Source: Epiperipatus broadwayi (lineage: Eukaryota; Onychophora; Udeonychophora; Euonychophora; Peripatidae). Taken from it: 64,000 nt of DNA. The DNA is taken from positions 64,001-128,000 of the forward strand of contig JAQFVV010001011.1 in the NCBI GenBank assembly GCA_028023455.1, read 5' to 3'. Made by a program: the position numbers and the translations under genes. Positions within the stretch are counted from its first letter, which is position 1, and the number at the start of each line of letters is the position of its first letter. The notes under the pieces are model-generated. The model searched no databases and was not told the origin of the DNA. It worked only from the letters and a program-made list of their open reading frames with translations. Positions 42,501 to 56,308 of the stretch are shown piece by piece.

Positions 42501-43339
42501 TTAGCCTTCATCATTAATCATAATTTCTTATTTTCATTTGATGATGATTTAACATCATTATATTATGTTCTGAATCATTATTAAAACAATTACATTCTCT
42601 GCAACATTTAAATGATTGTTATTAATTTACAATTTTAACCCACAAAGTATATCTGCTGTACTGCTGCGTAATGTATTGAAGATTTGAAATCTTCTTTCAT
42701 TCTTAAATTCTTTGCGTAATCTTATTAGTACTACTGCATTTCAATAAATATTCTTCTGAATATAACAATATCCTAGTCTACACAATATATAACATTATCC
42801 TAAAACTTTAATGATTGTAGAATACCTTTTATAATCATGCATTTTTAATCTATTAATCTAATAAACAATGGCAACTTTTTTTGTAAATTAATCAGTCTTC
42901 AAAAAGTAGACTTTGGTCAAATTAGCACTATTAAAATATATTTTAAAAATTTAACATCAAATTGATTAACTATATTTGAAGAAGATTGAAATTGCTTGTG
43001 AAACTGATCTTCTGTAAAGTCAAGTAAGATGGTGATGTCATTAATACATGAACTGTAGATATTGATTATATTTTCATCATCTAGCAAAAGTTAGTCTATA
43101 ATAAAAAAGATACTTGTGAGTTTTCAGAAAGACTGAGTTAGTAGCCTGTTTTTTGATAAATATACAGCTTCAAGGGCTTACCAAGATGGCAGCCCATATA
43201 ATATTAACGATATTCTGATGTTTTCAAAATTAATTTATCAGAATTTATAAGAAATTTATCATAATTTGTTACTTTTTTTTTGAAATTTTATATTTTTTTC
43301 AACTAATTTAACAAATAAGATCTAAAGAGTTGTGAGTTG
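39515..43339. other. Intronic sequence without recognised genes
   Basis: AT-rich. A GC-richer patch at about 41210-41470 could be an old repeat, but it shows neither an open frame nor polymerase III boxes. Frames on - at 39619-39801 and 40101-40295 have no recognisable domain. Confidence 0.5.
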
Positions 43340-43625
43340 GAATAGTTTGAAGCCTGTCTATTAAAGTATAGAGATTGGCTATCTTAATATAAAGCTGAGT
43401 ACTGATCATATATATGTGTGAGGATAGTAATCTGGACCAACTGATGATTGCTGATTTAGCATGAAATAGGTATATTGGTAATTATTTATCTTTTCAACAT
43501 GTGTGTGATCAGGTGGGTCAGCAATATGAAATGGCACTGAGAGTGGTGGGTTGTGTGAAAGTCTGTTTTCGAACCCTGCATATATTACATATATAAATGC
43601 AGGTTTAAGCCTGTACAATGTATCA
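43340..43625 (+). repeat. Single copy of the hammerhead-like repeat family
   Basis: Aligns with 25560-25775: CTATCTTAATATAAA, GAGTACTGAT (GAGCACTGAT in the other copy), TAATCTGGACCA, CTGATGA, TTTAGCATGAAATA, then the ACATGT block. It contains a hammerhead-like core at about 43439-43490 with T-C after the third stem. The - frame 43406-43618 is the same repeat read backwards. Confidence 0.5.
43439..43490 (+). ncRNA. Hammerhead-ribozyme-like motif (candidate, second copy)
   Basis: CTGATGA, then TTGCT-GATTT-AGCAT, then GAAA. The mismatch in stem II is at a different position from the 25.7 kb copy. Stem III reads TAGGTA against TATTTA, which stays paired through G-U wobbles, and T-C follows, a usual cleavage triplet end. 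Stem I again pairs weakly. Confidence 0.33.
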
Positions 43626-44689
43626 AATAAGATCTAGTGGAGATTATAAACTCTTGGAACATTTGTATTGATTTTTGAAGCCATTACAAATTACATGTCA
43701 ATGACATAATTTGTAAATATTGTATTTATATAATTTTTTGGTTTATTTTTTGTAAATATAATTAAGACATCTTTGGGAGATTGTAGATGTGATTAAACTG
43801 AAAATATTGTAGTCATATTATTTTAGTTCATTTTTTGGAAACATAACTATTTCATCATCTGAAGATTGAAGGCCCTCCATTCATTTTTTGTAAATGTAAC
43901 TAATCTATCTTCAGGAAATAAATAACAAAAATTGAAATAAAAATTGTCATTTAAATTTATATGAATTTATTCCTTTATTATTTAATTTAATAAAACAAAC
44001 ACAGCTTCGGGAGAGTGTAGGCATGCCACTCATTTTGTAAAAATTTTGAGAGAAGTAAAAAACAAAATTAAAATAAATATTGTTACTGAAATTTATCGGA
44101 AATTATTCCTTTTTTTAAAATGCAACATTAATTTTGTAAACATTTTCAGAAAGTAAAAAAAAAAATTGAAATAAAGATTGTTAATGAAATTTGTCAGAAT
44201 TTATTTCTTTTTAAAAAAAGAAAAAACATTTAACATTAATTTTGTAAATATCAGAAGATTGTTAATGGAATATGGACTGCCATCTAGGTATTCCTGAAAA
44301 CTCATAAGTAACAAAAAAACTATGTAGATAGCAATTTAAGAGTTGACATTACTTTGAATTTTATTAATATGTTGAAAAAATTGCTTATTGTTTATTATAT
44401 TTATAAATATTTATTGATGATACTAGGTTCTCAACAAATAAAGTTAAGAAACTTTGCTATGACTTAGTAATTCTTTGTGAAAGATACTTGATTAAAACAA
44501 AAATATTACATTATATATTCAAACACTAATTTAAAATTAATAATATTAGACACACTTAACAATATAAATATCAATCATCACAGTTTATCAATGTTTTGAA
44601 TGGTTAAATATTTATTCTACTCCAGCTCTTAGATCTATTATAAGTTTGAATTATTAACATAATTTATGTCATTATCATTATCAACTATT
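43626..44689. other. AT-rich intronic sequence
   Basis: No gene was seen. The phrase TTTTGTAAATAT and relatives recur several times between 43730 and 44260, suggesting old short tandem duplication. Confidence 0.45.
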
Positions 44690-45600
44690 ATCAATACCCT
44701 GCAGGAAAAAGATCTCTCCTATTTCAATCCATATTCTCTAATCTCTAGTTCCTCTTATCCACATCATGCCTGCATACTCTCTTATTTTACTAATCCATGT
44801 GACATAATTTATTGCTAGGTATTTTACAAACTCTTGAAATCCAGTTTAAGATATTAATTGTACATTTATTATCATCTCTTTTAGCAACATGTCCATCCTA
44901 AATCCACTTCAGTTTTTTTAATTCTTTCAACAATGTCAGTAACATCCTGGTTTTTTCTTCTTACCCATATACTAAATTTCAATTTATTTTCATTACCCCT
45001 AACATGCATCTCTCTATACTACTTTGATTGTCTGACATCTCTGTGTTGCTTTTATATTATGTCCATATCTCAAATTCATAAGTAAGAATTGGTAAAACAC
45101 ATTTATTAAAATCCTTCCTCTTCAAACACATATGTACACTTTCTTTTTAATACTAAGTTATTTCTACCAAAATCCCCACCCCCTACAAAGGGTAATTCTA
45201 TCATTAATTTTATCCATTATATTTCCTTATGTAGTAATAATGTGACCCAAGTATTTGTAGTAATTAACTTTTTTTATTCATCATTACCATTCTTTATTTC
45301 CATCTTTTGAAAAAAAAAATCATTGAACATTATTTTACTCTTTTTCTAGTGTTCACTTTTAGTCCTACTTTTTTGCTTTCACCTAATAACTCTTCAAACA
45401 TTTTCTGAAACTCAGAAGCACTATCAACAAAAACAACTACATCATCTATAAAATCCAAATGACTTAATAATCTCCATTTACTTACACTCTTTTAGTTTTT
45501 CATTTTAATTCACTAAATACTTCTTGCAGTACAGCTCTAAAAAGTTTTGTAGATATGGAGTCACTCTGTCTTATACTCCTCTTAATATTAACCTTCCTTT
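44690..45600 (-). pseudogene. LINE reverse-transcriptase relic, 5'-truncated
   Basis: Reading - from 45600 down, several frames together give the tail of a non-LTR reverse transcriptase. There is an SISTKLFRAVLQEVFSEL block, then the catalytic region as LDFIDDVVVFVDSASEFQKM (normally F-A-D-D, so the Ala is Ile here), the ESKKVGLKVN block, NYYKYLGHIITT, and near the 3' end KLKWIWDGHVAKRDD. Multiple stops and frameshifts break it. The order and motifs are those of the endonuclease/reverse-transcriptase LINEs common in invertebrates. The 5' side is cut off at the TA run 45634-45719. It is dead and certainly not a host gene. Confidence 0.85.
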
Positions 45601-45631
45601 TATCAAAATGTAATGTAATTGTCGTTGTTGC

Positions 45632-45633
<2 letters not shown>

Positions 45634-45719
<86 letters not shown>
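45634..45719. repeat. (TA)n microsatellite
   Basis: A long TA run abutting the truncated 5' side of the LINE relic. Confidence 0.95.
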
Positions 45720-45721
<2 letters not shown>

Positions 45722-46327
45722 TATAATATGATAATACCTTGGGTCTATACCTTAATGATCCGGTGCTTTAATCACTGAAAAATTCTTACAGAACCAAATA
45801 CCTTTACCTAATCTATAAATCTGAAGCATAATTACAACTCATATTCATTGGTCCTTTCTATAACATCTCTTGACACTTGGATATGATCCACTGTATAAAA
45901 CCATTTTTAAATCCAGCCTATTTTTTTAGTTGGTTGAAATTCAATGGTCTCTGTAGATGAGTAATTAATTATGTTGGTAATTTTTTATAAAATGATAAAA
46001 GAATTATGTAATTCTTAAAAAAGACATTCATTGCTATATTATGTCAATCCTCAGCTTGTTTGGTGACACCAGACCATCATATAAAAATTTTAAACCAGAA
46101 TCTAGTGTATATCATTTTATCTCTTGTACTGCTCATTTATCCAGCAGCCTTTTATTTTATATTTTATTACCTAAGTTATGTTGCTCAAAATTCAAAAACA
46201 TCATTATTTTACTTTCACCAAAAAATTCGATATTCTTTAGTTATATAATGACCGTAGATAAATATATACATTAGTCAGAAGTGATATAAACCCATATAGA
46301 CATTACATAATCTCTGCACATGTCATG
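45720..46327. other. AT-rich intronic sequence
   Basis: No gene was recognised. The + frames at 46041-46274 overlap each other in two phases and have no motif. Confidence 0.45.
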
Positions 46328-46358
46328 CTATTAATATATATATATATATATATTAATA

Positions 46359-46414
<56 letters not shown>
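46328..46414. repeat. TA hairpin and (TA)n run
   Basis: GCTATTAATA, TA units, then TATTAATAGC form a perfect palindrome at 46328-46360, followed by an uninterrupted TA run to 46414, where the PLE palindrome begins. Confidence 0.9.
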
Positions 46415-46418
<4 letters not shown>

Positions 46419-46579
46419 CCAAAACTACCTAACACTATACTAGCAAAATATAGATTAAATCCAAAATTTACCAAAATCCTACATGACCAGGTTTTCATCT
46501 ACTACAAATAGACCTTCTCAAGTAAAAATCAAACTAAAGAAAATAACATATATATATAAACAAACAACCTTCCCATAAT

Positions 46580-47092
46580 TCATTTTAAACTCCACTTTCC
46601 CTTAATATCAAAAGAAGTCTTCATAAGATTGATAGCCTCAGAATAAAGAAGATTTATCATCAAAGTCTCCTTTATTCTTTTTTTTAACTCATTCTTTTCA
46701 TAAAAAATAACCAAAGCATTGTTAAACAATATTCTGTGATCTGTATTTAATTCATGAATATATAAAGCTGAGTTAAGATACCTATGTTTAACTCTACTTA
46801 TATGAACCTTAATCATTTCATTAAGACTAAGCTTACTCTGGCCTACATAAAACTTACCACAACTATGTGGAATCTTATAAACAATACCAGGAATAGACCT
46901 ACTATCAATAGACTGTTTTGAACCATTAAGTAATGAATTCAAATCAGAACTTTTCTTCCATGCAACCTTCCTTCCACCTAACAAATGACTATTCTTGTAA
47001 ACCAAATTATATATTGAAGCCTTAAATGGTGAAGACATAATCACCATCCTTACCAACACAATTCTTGCCATCAAAATCATGACTATAAACAT
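46580..47092 (-). pseudogene. PLE GIY-YIG endonuclease, left arm
   Basis: A 170-codon open frame whose first part spills over from the TAA run. A linker (SDLNSLLNGSKQSIDSRSIP) leads into GIVYKIP (GIY strand), FYVGQSK (YIG strand), SLNEMIKVHISRVKHR (helix) and, near the end, FYEKNELKKRIKET (the Glu-containing motif). This is the order of the GIY-YIG nuclease that Penelope-like elements carry after the reverse transcriptase and use to nick target DNA. The helix arginine expected of active enzymes is Met here (NEMIK), and one of the two linker cysteines is lost (PHSCGK), so it is probably inactive although the frame is open. Confidence 0.75.
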
Positions 47093-47096
47093 TATT

Positions 47097-47260
<164 letters not shown>

Positions 47261-47269
47261 GCAAGAATT

Positions 47270-47756
47270 GTGTTGGTAAGGATGATGATAATATGTCTTT
47301 ACCATTTAAGGCTTCAATATATAATTTGGTTTACAAGAATAGTCATTTGTTAGGTGAAGGAAGGTTGCATGGAAGAAAGGTTCTGATTTGAATTCATTAC
47401 TTAATGTTTCAAAACAGTCTATTGATAGTAGGTCTACTCCTGGTATTGGTTATAAGATTCCATGTAGTAGTGGTAAGTTTTATGTAGGCCGGAGTAAGTT
47501 TAGTCTTAATGAAAGGATTAAGTTTCATATAAGTAGAGTTAATCATAGGTATCTTAACTCAGCTTTATATATTTATGAATTAAATACAGGTCACGGTCAC
47601 AGAATATTGTTTAACAATGCTTCGGTTATTTTTTATGAAAATAATGAGTTAAAAAGACGAATAAAAGAGACTTTGATGATAAATCTTTTTGATTCTGAGG
47701 CTATCAATCTTATGAAGACTTCTTTTGATATTAAGGGAAAGTGGAGTTTGAAATGA
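47270..47756 (+). pseudogene. PLE GIY-YIG endonuclease, right arm, frameshifted
   Basis: Mirror copy of the left-arm gene on +. From 47388 to the stop at 47756 the frame is open and reads GIGYKIP, FYVGRSK, SLNERIKFHISRVNHR and FYENNELKRRIKET, so the helix arginine is kept. The upstream linker part is out of frame because one G present in the left arm is missing near 47355. One linker cysteine is changed to Ser (PCSSGK). A duplicated GH dipeptide (TGHGHR) is an extra insertion. Like the left arm, it lacks the reverse-transcriptase domain. Confidence 0.75.
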
Positions 47757-47771
47757 ATTATGGGAAGGTTG

Positions 47772-47804
<33 letters not shown>

Positions 47805-47943
47805 TATTTTCTTTAGTTTGATTTTCCCTTGAGAAGGTCTATTTGTAGTAGATGAAAGCATGGTCATGTAGGATTTTGGTAGAAGTTTGGATTTAATCTA
47901 GTATAGTATTGTTTTATGGTTTTGCATATATATATATATATAT

Positions 47944-48814
47944 CATGATAGTTTTTCTATCTGTGTAGCCAATATTAATTATAGTACATGATAAATGTTT
48001 CTTAAGGCCTTAATCAGTGGAATTTTTTAAAAAGATGGCGCAAACATTGTTAATGTATGACACTATGCTCAAAAATTTTTAATTCCACCACAAATAAAGA
48101 AGCAGGCTTACAGGTTTATTTTTCTTTTATAACTAGCCATAAATAAATCTAAGTAGCAGTCAAATTAATATTTGTTAACTAAGAAGTAAGTTAAAAGGTG
48201 ATCAACAAAAAACATACAGTTGTTCTTATATTTTTATTTGCAATACCTTTATACAGAGATCTAAAAATGCTTTTCTTTTAGACTGTTAATAATTGTGTTT
48301 TTTTTCTACATACAAATTTGAAACAAATTTAGGCTGTAATCAATATTAGATAACTTACTTAATTATATAATATTTTTCAATAAATGCATATTTAAATACT
48401 TTGAGGATAAAACCGCAATAAATAAAATAATGCAAATAGTGAGATAAACAAGTACATACCATTTTATTCAGTTGTTCGATGGAAATGCCTTGCGCACACA
48501 CACACACATTTATTTATATATATATATTAAAGGTTAGATTAGAAATTAGTCAAATAATCCGTTTATTTAATTGTAAACCATAACAAGTCCACTGATGGCA
48601 AGCAAAATGACATCGATCTCCGCATTATATATTTTACATATTTTTGTCCCTAACTATAAATTCTTTTAGATATTTACAGATATAACATTAGTGTATTCAA
48701 TGGATTATTAAGTTACAGTATAGTATTTAAATTTAACACATTATTTCACTAGCAGAAATGTAAACGTTTGAGAATGCAAAACAATTTTTAAAAGTGAGAT
48801 GATGATGATCATGA

Positions 48815-48817
<3 letters not shown>
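47944..48817. other. AT-rich intronic sequence
   Basis: No gene. A short (CA)n/TA stretch lies at 48494-48528. Confidence 0.45.
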
Positions 48818-48903
<86 letters not shown>

Positions 48904-48945
48904 GTTGTTGTTGTTGTTGTTGTTAGTGTTGTTGTTATTATATAT
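48818..48945. repeat. (TTA)n then (TTG)n compound microsatellite
   Basis: About 28 TTA units pass into TTG units, with a short TA run after, ending some 60 bases before the TM6 exon acceptor. Confidence 0.95.
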
Positions 48946-49012
48946 ATAAATTTGTTAACTATTCAATACCTTATCTGTAAATTTGGTTTTATAATTTATT
49001 TATTTTTTACAG

Positions 49013-49148
49013 AAAAGCTGTTAGAGCTACTTTAGTATTGGTACCTCTATTTGGAGTACATTTTATTATAACAATTTACCGCCCATCTTCAACATGTCCT
49101 GGAATGGAAGCATATTTCATCATTAATAATCTATTAGATGGCCTTCAG
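49013..49148 (+). CDS. Class B1 GPCR exon: TM6, ECL3 and start of TM7
   Basis: This 136-nt exon follows TTTTTTACAG and ends CAG before GTGAAT. Its first base completes an arginine codon begun by exon 26084-26169. It then reads KAVRATLVLVPLFGVHFIIT (TM6), IYRPSSTCPGMEAYF (extracellular loop 3) and IINNLLDGLQ (start of TM7). R-K-A-x-x-A-T-L-x-L-x-P-L-x-G is the TM6 signature of the family, with the proline-glycine kink used in activation. The closing Gln is the conserved TM7 Gln, and the Gly that normally follows must open the next exon, which is the usual position of this intron in class B1 genes. PLFGVH is more like parathyroid-hormone, VIP/PACAP and secretin receptors than calcitonin or CRF receptors. 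The next exon, short in relatives, was not found to the end of the window. Confidence 0.9.
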
Positions 49149-49696
49149 GTGAATTTTAAAGAAATTTTTTTTTCTTTTAGTTTTTAAGTTTTATTTTAAT
49201 AATATTTTGCCTTTGGATATTATTGGCTTATGTTAAGTTTTTATTTTTATTATTTAAAAAAAAATACTGAGATACATTAGCAAGTTTTAGTCATTACAAT
49301 ATAACAATTATAAAAAAGTAAATTAATAACAATATTTTGTAGCTTTAAGATATGGTTTTGAAAGGTGCTGTTTAACTAAATAAAAATTATGTAATTATTA
49401 AAATATAAAATTTATTTAATATCTCTCATTATATATATATATATACAAAAGATGTAGAAAAATTATGAGTAAATATATTGAATATATAAAGTTTCACTAA
49501 CATAAAACATTTAAATTGATAATAAATAAATAGATAAATAAATAAACCTATAACACACGTTAAAATGGACATTATTTTAGTTCAGTTTTCATTAGAGAGA
49601 AAAACATATTGAATGTTAAATTGATTTATTTGTGTTGTATTAATCTCTCTTTCTCTCTCTCTCTCTTTTTGTTTCAAAATCTCATTTGTAAACATA

Positions 49697-49848
49697 TAAA
49701 CAGGCATAATAAAATATAGATTTATATAAAGAAATCAAAGACAACATCTAACTTTAAAATTGTGATGAAGACTAAACAGGCATAATAAATTATAGATTTA
49801 TATAAAGAAATCAAAGACAACATCTAACTTTAAAATTGTGATGAAGAC
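49697..49848 (+). repeat. 76-bp tandem duplication
   Basis: Two almost identical 76-base units in direct order, each beginning TAAACAGGCATAAT and ending near GTGATGAAGAC, with a base difference near the start. Confidence 0.95.
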
Positions 49849-49956
49849 ATAATGTAATTTGACAATTTTTTTCTTGTTTTTCAACATTTTGTTAACAGTA
49901 TAAGATGAATAGTAATTTAATATTAAGTGACATTAAGCACATAGGCAAAAAAATTA

Positions 49957-50100
49957 TTGTTAGCCAAGAGGTTATCGCAGCCGCCTTACAAGCAAATAGT
50001 TAGTTCAGACGGTCATGGATTCGCCTCCCGGACGATGCTATGACACATGGGAAAAAACCTGTTTTGACAAGATCTCTAGCAGTTAATTTAATTAAACGAC
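49957..50100 (+). repeat. tRNA-derived SINE
   Basis: TTAGCCAAGAGGTTATC (49960-49976) resembles a polymerase III A box of leucine/serine-type tRNAs, and GGATTCGCCTCCC (50017-50029) a B box, with GC-rich sequence between, quite unlike the AT-rich surroundings. The spacing of 57 bases suits a long-variable-arm tRNA ancestor. The cloverleaf is not intact, and a non-tRNA tail follows, so this is a SINE copy and not a tRNA gene. Confidence 0.6.
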
Positions 50101-50528
50101 AAGTTAATATATGACAATTATTTGTGAATCATTGTGTTTTGTGTTGTTCTGTACAGATATGTAAATTTGGGAACTAAAAATAAGTTCTGACAAGTTTTGA
50201 TATTTTTTTAACAAAGGTTTTTTTAAAGACAGTTAAAAATACAATTGATTTTCAAAAAAGGTAAATTTACACTTAAGTTAAATAAAACTACTTATGGAAT
50301 TAAAATTGTTTTATTTTGCTGGAATTATCTGCTAAATAAGAAATTTGCAATATTTATTGTGTCAGAAAACTTGATTGGCTTATATAATCAATATCATAAT
50401 AGTGATAAAACATTAAAAACTATAAGAACTTAAGCAGACAGTAGATGTGGATAAGATCACAAAAAGATTTATGCATATTACATACAAATATTGTATAAAC
50501 AATGCATACAAATCACTGTAATTACAGC

Positions 50529-51682
<1,154 letters not shown>

Positions 51683-51694
51683 TATATATATATA

Positions 51695-53327
51695 TTGTAC
51701 CGTGTCGAACCGCTGAAACCACCTACTTACACGTATATAAGTTTTGGTTGGTTTCAAACTCCTTCATAATACATTTATAATCTTATAAACGTTACATGAA
51801 CGAACCAGCACATTCGAGCAAAATGGGAGATCTTATTGATAGCTTTATCTATCAACAATGGCCCATCTCAGCTGCTAGATTCAAACCCCTACTATCCAAA
51901 CACTTTATTTGTTTCGGAGTAAACTCCAGGCTCCAGCTATCTATTCAGAAGAATAAACAACATATTTGGTCAGTAGGCTCATAATCCAGAGCTCGAAACA
52001 ATTCCCTTAACTAGCCCAGTCTAATTTTAATCAGTAATAAAATATAGAAAAAGAATTGATAAAAAAAATTGACCGACAAATAAAGTTTAATTTTAAGGAC
52101 AATTTAATTTAATCAACATTAATTAAGTTTTAAAGATAATTGATTAACCAACATTATATTACTAAATTTAAATATCTTGACAATCTAATTTAATACACGC
52201 ATATTTTTAAATAAACACATTATAACATATTTTATGAAAAAAAAGCATAAATAATCTATGATATTTAAATTATCTCACTTTCACAAACATAATAATAAAG
52301 CATTAATAGCATTTGAAACTTAAACACACTTATCAATAGTTCATTTTATGTATGATAGAGTTCATATAATTTGAATCTTGAATGTTTACAAATTACAGCG
52401 GTGGCTACTACTTATAAATGATAATAAATAAATGTCTACCTAGAATTTTTGCTTGTTGTTGGCTGCTCCTCATGGTGTATATCTAACCGGTTAGATTTTG
52501 ACATTTATTGAAGATATCCTATGTTAATCCGTTGGTTTTATTCTTGAAAACAGTTGAACGTTTGACGGAGGATTTCTGAGTTGTTATGCAGACTGAGTTG
52601 TTATGCAGACATTACTTCACAGGTAGGTTTTGATGATCTTGTTGGACAAAGGGCTGAAAGAGGAGCGTATATTTCCATAAGATTTTCAGCACTGCATTTC
52701 TGTAAACAAGGCTGACACTGCAAAACTAGACTGAAACTGCAAACTCAAACTAGACTGAATGTCCGATAAAAATCTAGCTATTTATATCTGTGAATGGTTT
52801 TTTTTTAATATCCTCCGGCAAATGGTGCAATAGGTGTTGTCGAAATTCCTTTAGATTAATCCTATGATAACGTGTTTTTTGATTGATTGTTTAATTAGTA
52901 GTAGCTATTTCAAAACGTGTTGTTTTCATATCTTTAATTAGTAGCACACCGCTGTGTTTTTTTTTTAAATACATTTTTCATTTATTTATAATATTTAATA
53001 CTGATACATTTTTTTTACATTCACATGCACATATATAATTTTACTCTACACATCAAAACTAGTTTTAAGATTATTTTTCTTCTTTAATTTAAATGAAGAG
53101 ATTTATATATTTTTAAAGCCTTTAAATTGCATTTCACTAATAATAATAAACTCTTTACTTCCTTTTTATAAAACCTTCAATTTAACTTTAAGAAAACCCC
53201 CTTCCCACTTTAAATCAATGATTTTTCAACTTTTATTTCAAACTCTTTCGCAAAAGATTTTTTTGTTTTAATAATTTTTTTACAACAAAATTAATTTATA
53301 TACATGTGCCAATTTGGCCTTGGCACA
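51695..53327 (-). repeat. Solo LTR, relative of the 29-34 kb LTRs
   Basis: On - it starts TGTGCCAAGG and ends CACGGTACA, TG...CA ends directly inside TA runs on both sides (51683-51694 and from 53328). From about 52030 to 53327 it aligns throughout with the LTRs at 29.1 and 33.1 kb (AATTGACCGACAAAT, TTTGCTTGTTG-type, CATGTGCCAAT). The first 330 bases are largely different. No second LTR or interior is present, so it is a recombined solo LTR of a related subfamily. The + frame 51796-51984 lies in the divergent part and is not called as a gene. Confidence 0.7.
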
Positions 53328-53873
53328 ATATATATATATAATACCATTCCTTAATGAAATACTACTGAACAAAAAAATCTGTTTAACTGCTATAACAATA
53401 ATGTATTATAATTAAGTTGCATAAATTATAACTATGTAAATAATATAATGTATAGACTAGCTCATATATTGTCTAATAAAATAATATTTTTACTCATTAA
53501 ATCTAAAAAGGTTTATTATAATAAATATTGTAGCACTTAGGTTCTTAATACATATAATTATAAATCTACTAACATGAGACGTTCAGTAAAGTACAGAAAG
53601 CTAAACATTGAGAATATGTTCCAAAAAATACACTCTCAATGGCATTACCCCACTAAATTCATATAATAAAACTACTATGTAATAATCTCATGTCATTAAA
53701 ATACACCTTTAATAATCCTAAATATAATTTTATGAATTTACTACAGAAAATAATAAACTATTTAATATAATTATTTTAATAAAATATTACTTAGTAACTT
53801 TACTCATCATCTCTTCCTAAGGAATTTACAATCCTCCACAGTAACATTGATGATAATAATAAGAAGAACAAGA

Positions 53874-53874
<1 letters not shown>
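53328..53874. other. AT-rich sequence
   Basis: After the TA run flanking the solo LTR nothing is recognisable. Confidence 0.45.
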
Positions 53875-53948
<74 letters not shown>

Positions 53949-53998
53949 TTATTTATTTTATTTATAATAATAATAATAATCATCATCATCATCATCAT
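53875..53998. repeat. (TAA)n and (CAT)n microsatellites
   Basis: A TAA run at 53875-53947, a short T/A linker, further TAA units and CAT units to 53998. Confidence 0.95.
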
Positions 53999-56274
53999 AT
54001 CAGGTTCATTTCAAACTTATTGATAAAATAAATTAAGTAATAATACCTGTATAATATGCTGTAGTTAAATATGACATGGTATTTTATGTGACATTTAACT
54101 ACTGCTACAAAATAATAACTACAATAAGCAACTAAATATCTTCATGACTTTCAGTACAACAATCTAGCTAATGGTTAAAATTCAGGAATAATATGTATAT
54201 AATAAATTTTAAGTAAATACACTGTATAATTTTTCTATGTTTAATGTGTCATTCTTAAAGAAAAATTTAATATATTCTAATATTGTGGCAATATCAAACA
54301 TCTATTATTGGTATTGTATCAGTTTAAAATAATTAATAATGATCAGATCTTTTAAAACAATAATAGACATATGTTTGGTTGCTTAATCATGAGTTATGGA
54401 ATGATATCTAAGAAATCTTTACAGATTAAATGCTAAATAAATAATATTTCAATTATTAATGTTTGTGAATCATGCATACAATGTGAAAAATCAATAAGCA
54501 ACATGCAAATCGATCACAATTTGACTAAACTAAATTTTAAAAAAACAATTCACACATTTATTTTATAATTTAACAAAAGATATATAACAAAATAAATTGG
54601 AATATTTATAAAGTAACATGTATATTAACATTATTTAGCATCATTAAAAATATTTATAATAAATATGACATGTAAATATAAGAAATAAAATAATAATAGT
54701 CTTCACTCTGGCCATTTTCAAAAAATACAATTAAAATGAAACCTACAACACTTCAGATATACATAATGTTCATTTAATAAAATAGAGTTCTATTATTTTT
54801 ATTGGGGATGGCTGAATAGTTTTCCCAATTTTCTAAATCAAAAGTTAATATCATGTTTGTTTTACCATAAGATAAATTATTTAAAATGTAAATACAACAA
54901 TGAAGGTTTATATTTTAAAAGCATTTTTTAAAAATATAAATAAAGTATTAAAGAGAAATCATTCAAAATTTTCTTTTCAATTTAAAAAAGTGCTATTCCA
55001 ATGTATGGCTATCAGAAATACCTTAAAATAAAGTATAAATGTCTCCCTCTAGAAAACTACATTACTATTGTGTGAGAAAAGTATTTAGAAGGAAATTTCA
55101 TAAATTTATAACTTAACTAAATGTAACTCCAATAATAAAATTTGAGAAAAACTAATCATAAATCATACTGCTTGAATTTATTATATTCTCATTCTGACAC
55201 TCTCTCATAAATCATATCATTCCCAAACTTATTTTCCCTATTATCATTTTCACTCATTTGAATATGCATTTTATTAGAATAATAAATCTTTATTATTTTG
55301 TATAGACTTCAAATATTCTTATCTCATGTTACACATTACGGTAATCATTAAGCATCTCAACATCATGTGAAAAGAAAAAGTTCATATATTATATCTCAAA
55401 ATTAACTACTTCTAAATGATTCAGTCATTACTTTTAAAACTTAAATTATCTTCTACAATGGTACTTGTGGGGATGGATAGCAATTACAGTGTAGGGCAAG
55501 AAATAATAATGAGAATGTTCTAAAGTAAGATAATATCACCATGGGAACAATGCAAATCAAAAGAGTAGGTCTGTATTCATCAAGCACCTAATATTAAGTC
55601 ATTGTTCTATAATAACACTTGTAGACATAGAATAAATATGACTGGCCATAAAAATACACAGTCTTACATTATCTGTATACTTCAACACTTTCAAAACAAA
55701 ACATGGTTCTATAATTTTCCAATAACAATTTTGACATAATGCCAGCACTTAGAATTCCACAAGAATATTATTACTTTTCTGATCACTATCAGTATTTTTC
55801 CCCATTGTATAACTCATTTAATATTGCAAAAAAAATATATATCAACAAGATTCTAATAAAATCACTCCTAAAAACAATGCTAAAAAAACAATAATGATCT
55901 AAATTCATTTCAAGATGTTTTAAAAGTTTTCATGCTCAAATGATATTGACAAATATTCAACAGTACTATACATTTTATTTATTTATTTATTAGATATAAT
56001 TCAGAGATCAATACTATGTCCTTATATTCCAATAAATAACATTCATTAAAGTAATATTTTAATAATTAATCAATACTATATAAATTACACATATTCAAGT
56101 GTTCATGTTTTAAGTAAATATTTAGGAAAATATCCTTATATATTTCTAAACATTCATAGGCATTTATCAACTCTTTCACAAAATACTTATATTAGTTTAT
56201 TAATGGTTCACTCTTCCATTATTTAGCATTAAATTCAAGCAATATATACTATATATCTTAAAAAAATAGTAATT

Positions 56275-56308
<34 letters not shown>

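Noticed and set aside
49957-50030. Functional tRNA gene
   Set aside because: A and B box matches are present but the cloverleaf stems are not intact and no clean acceptor stem can be drawn.
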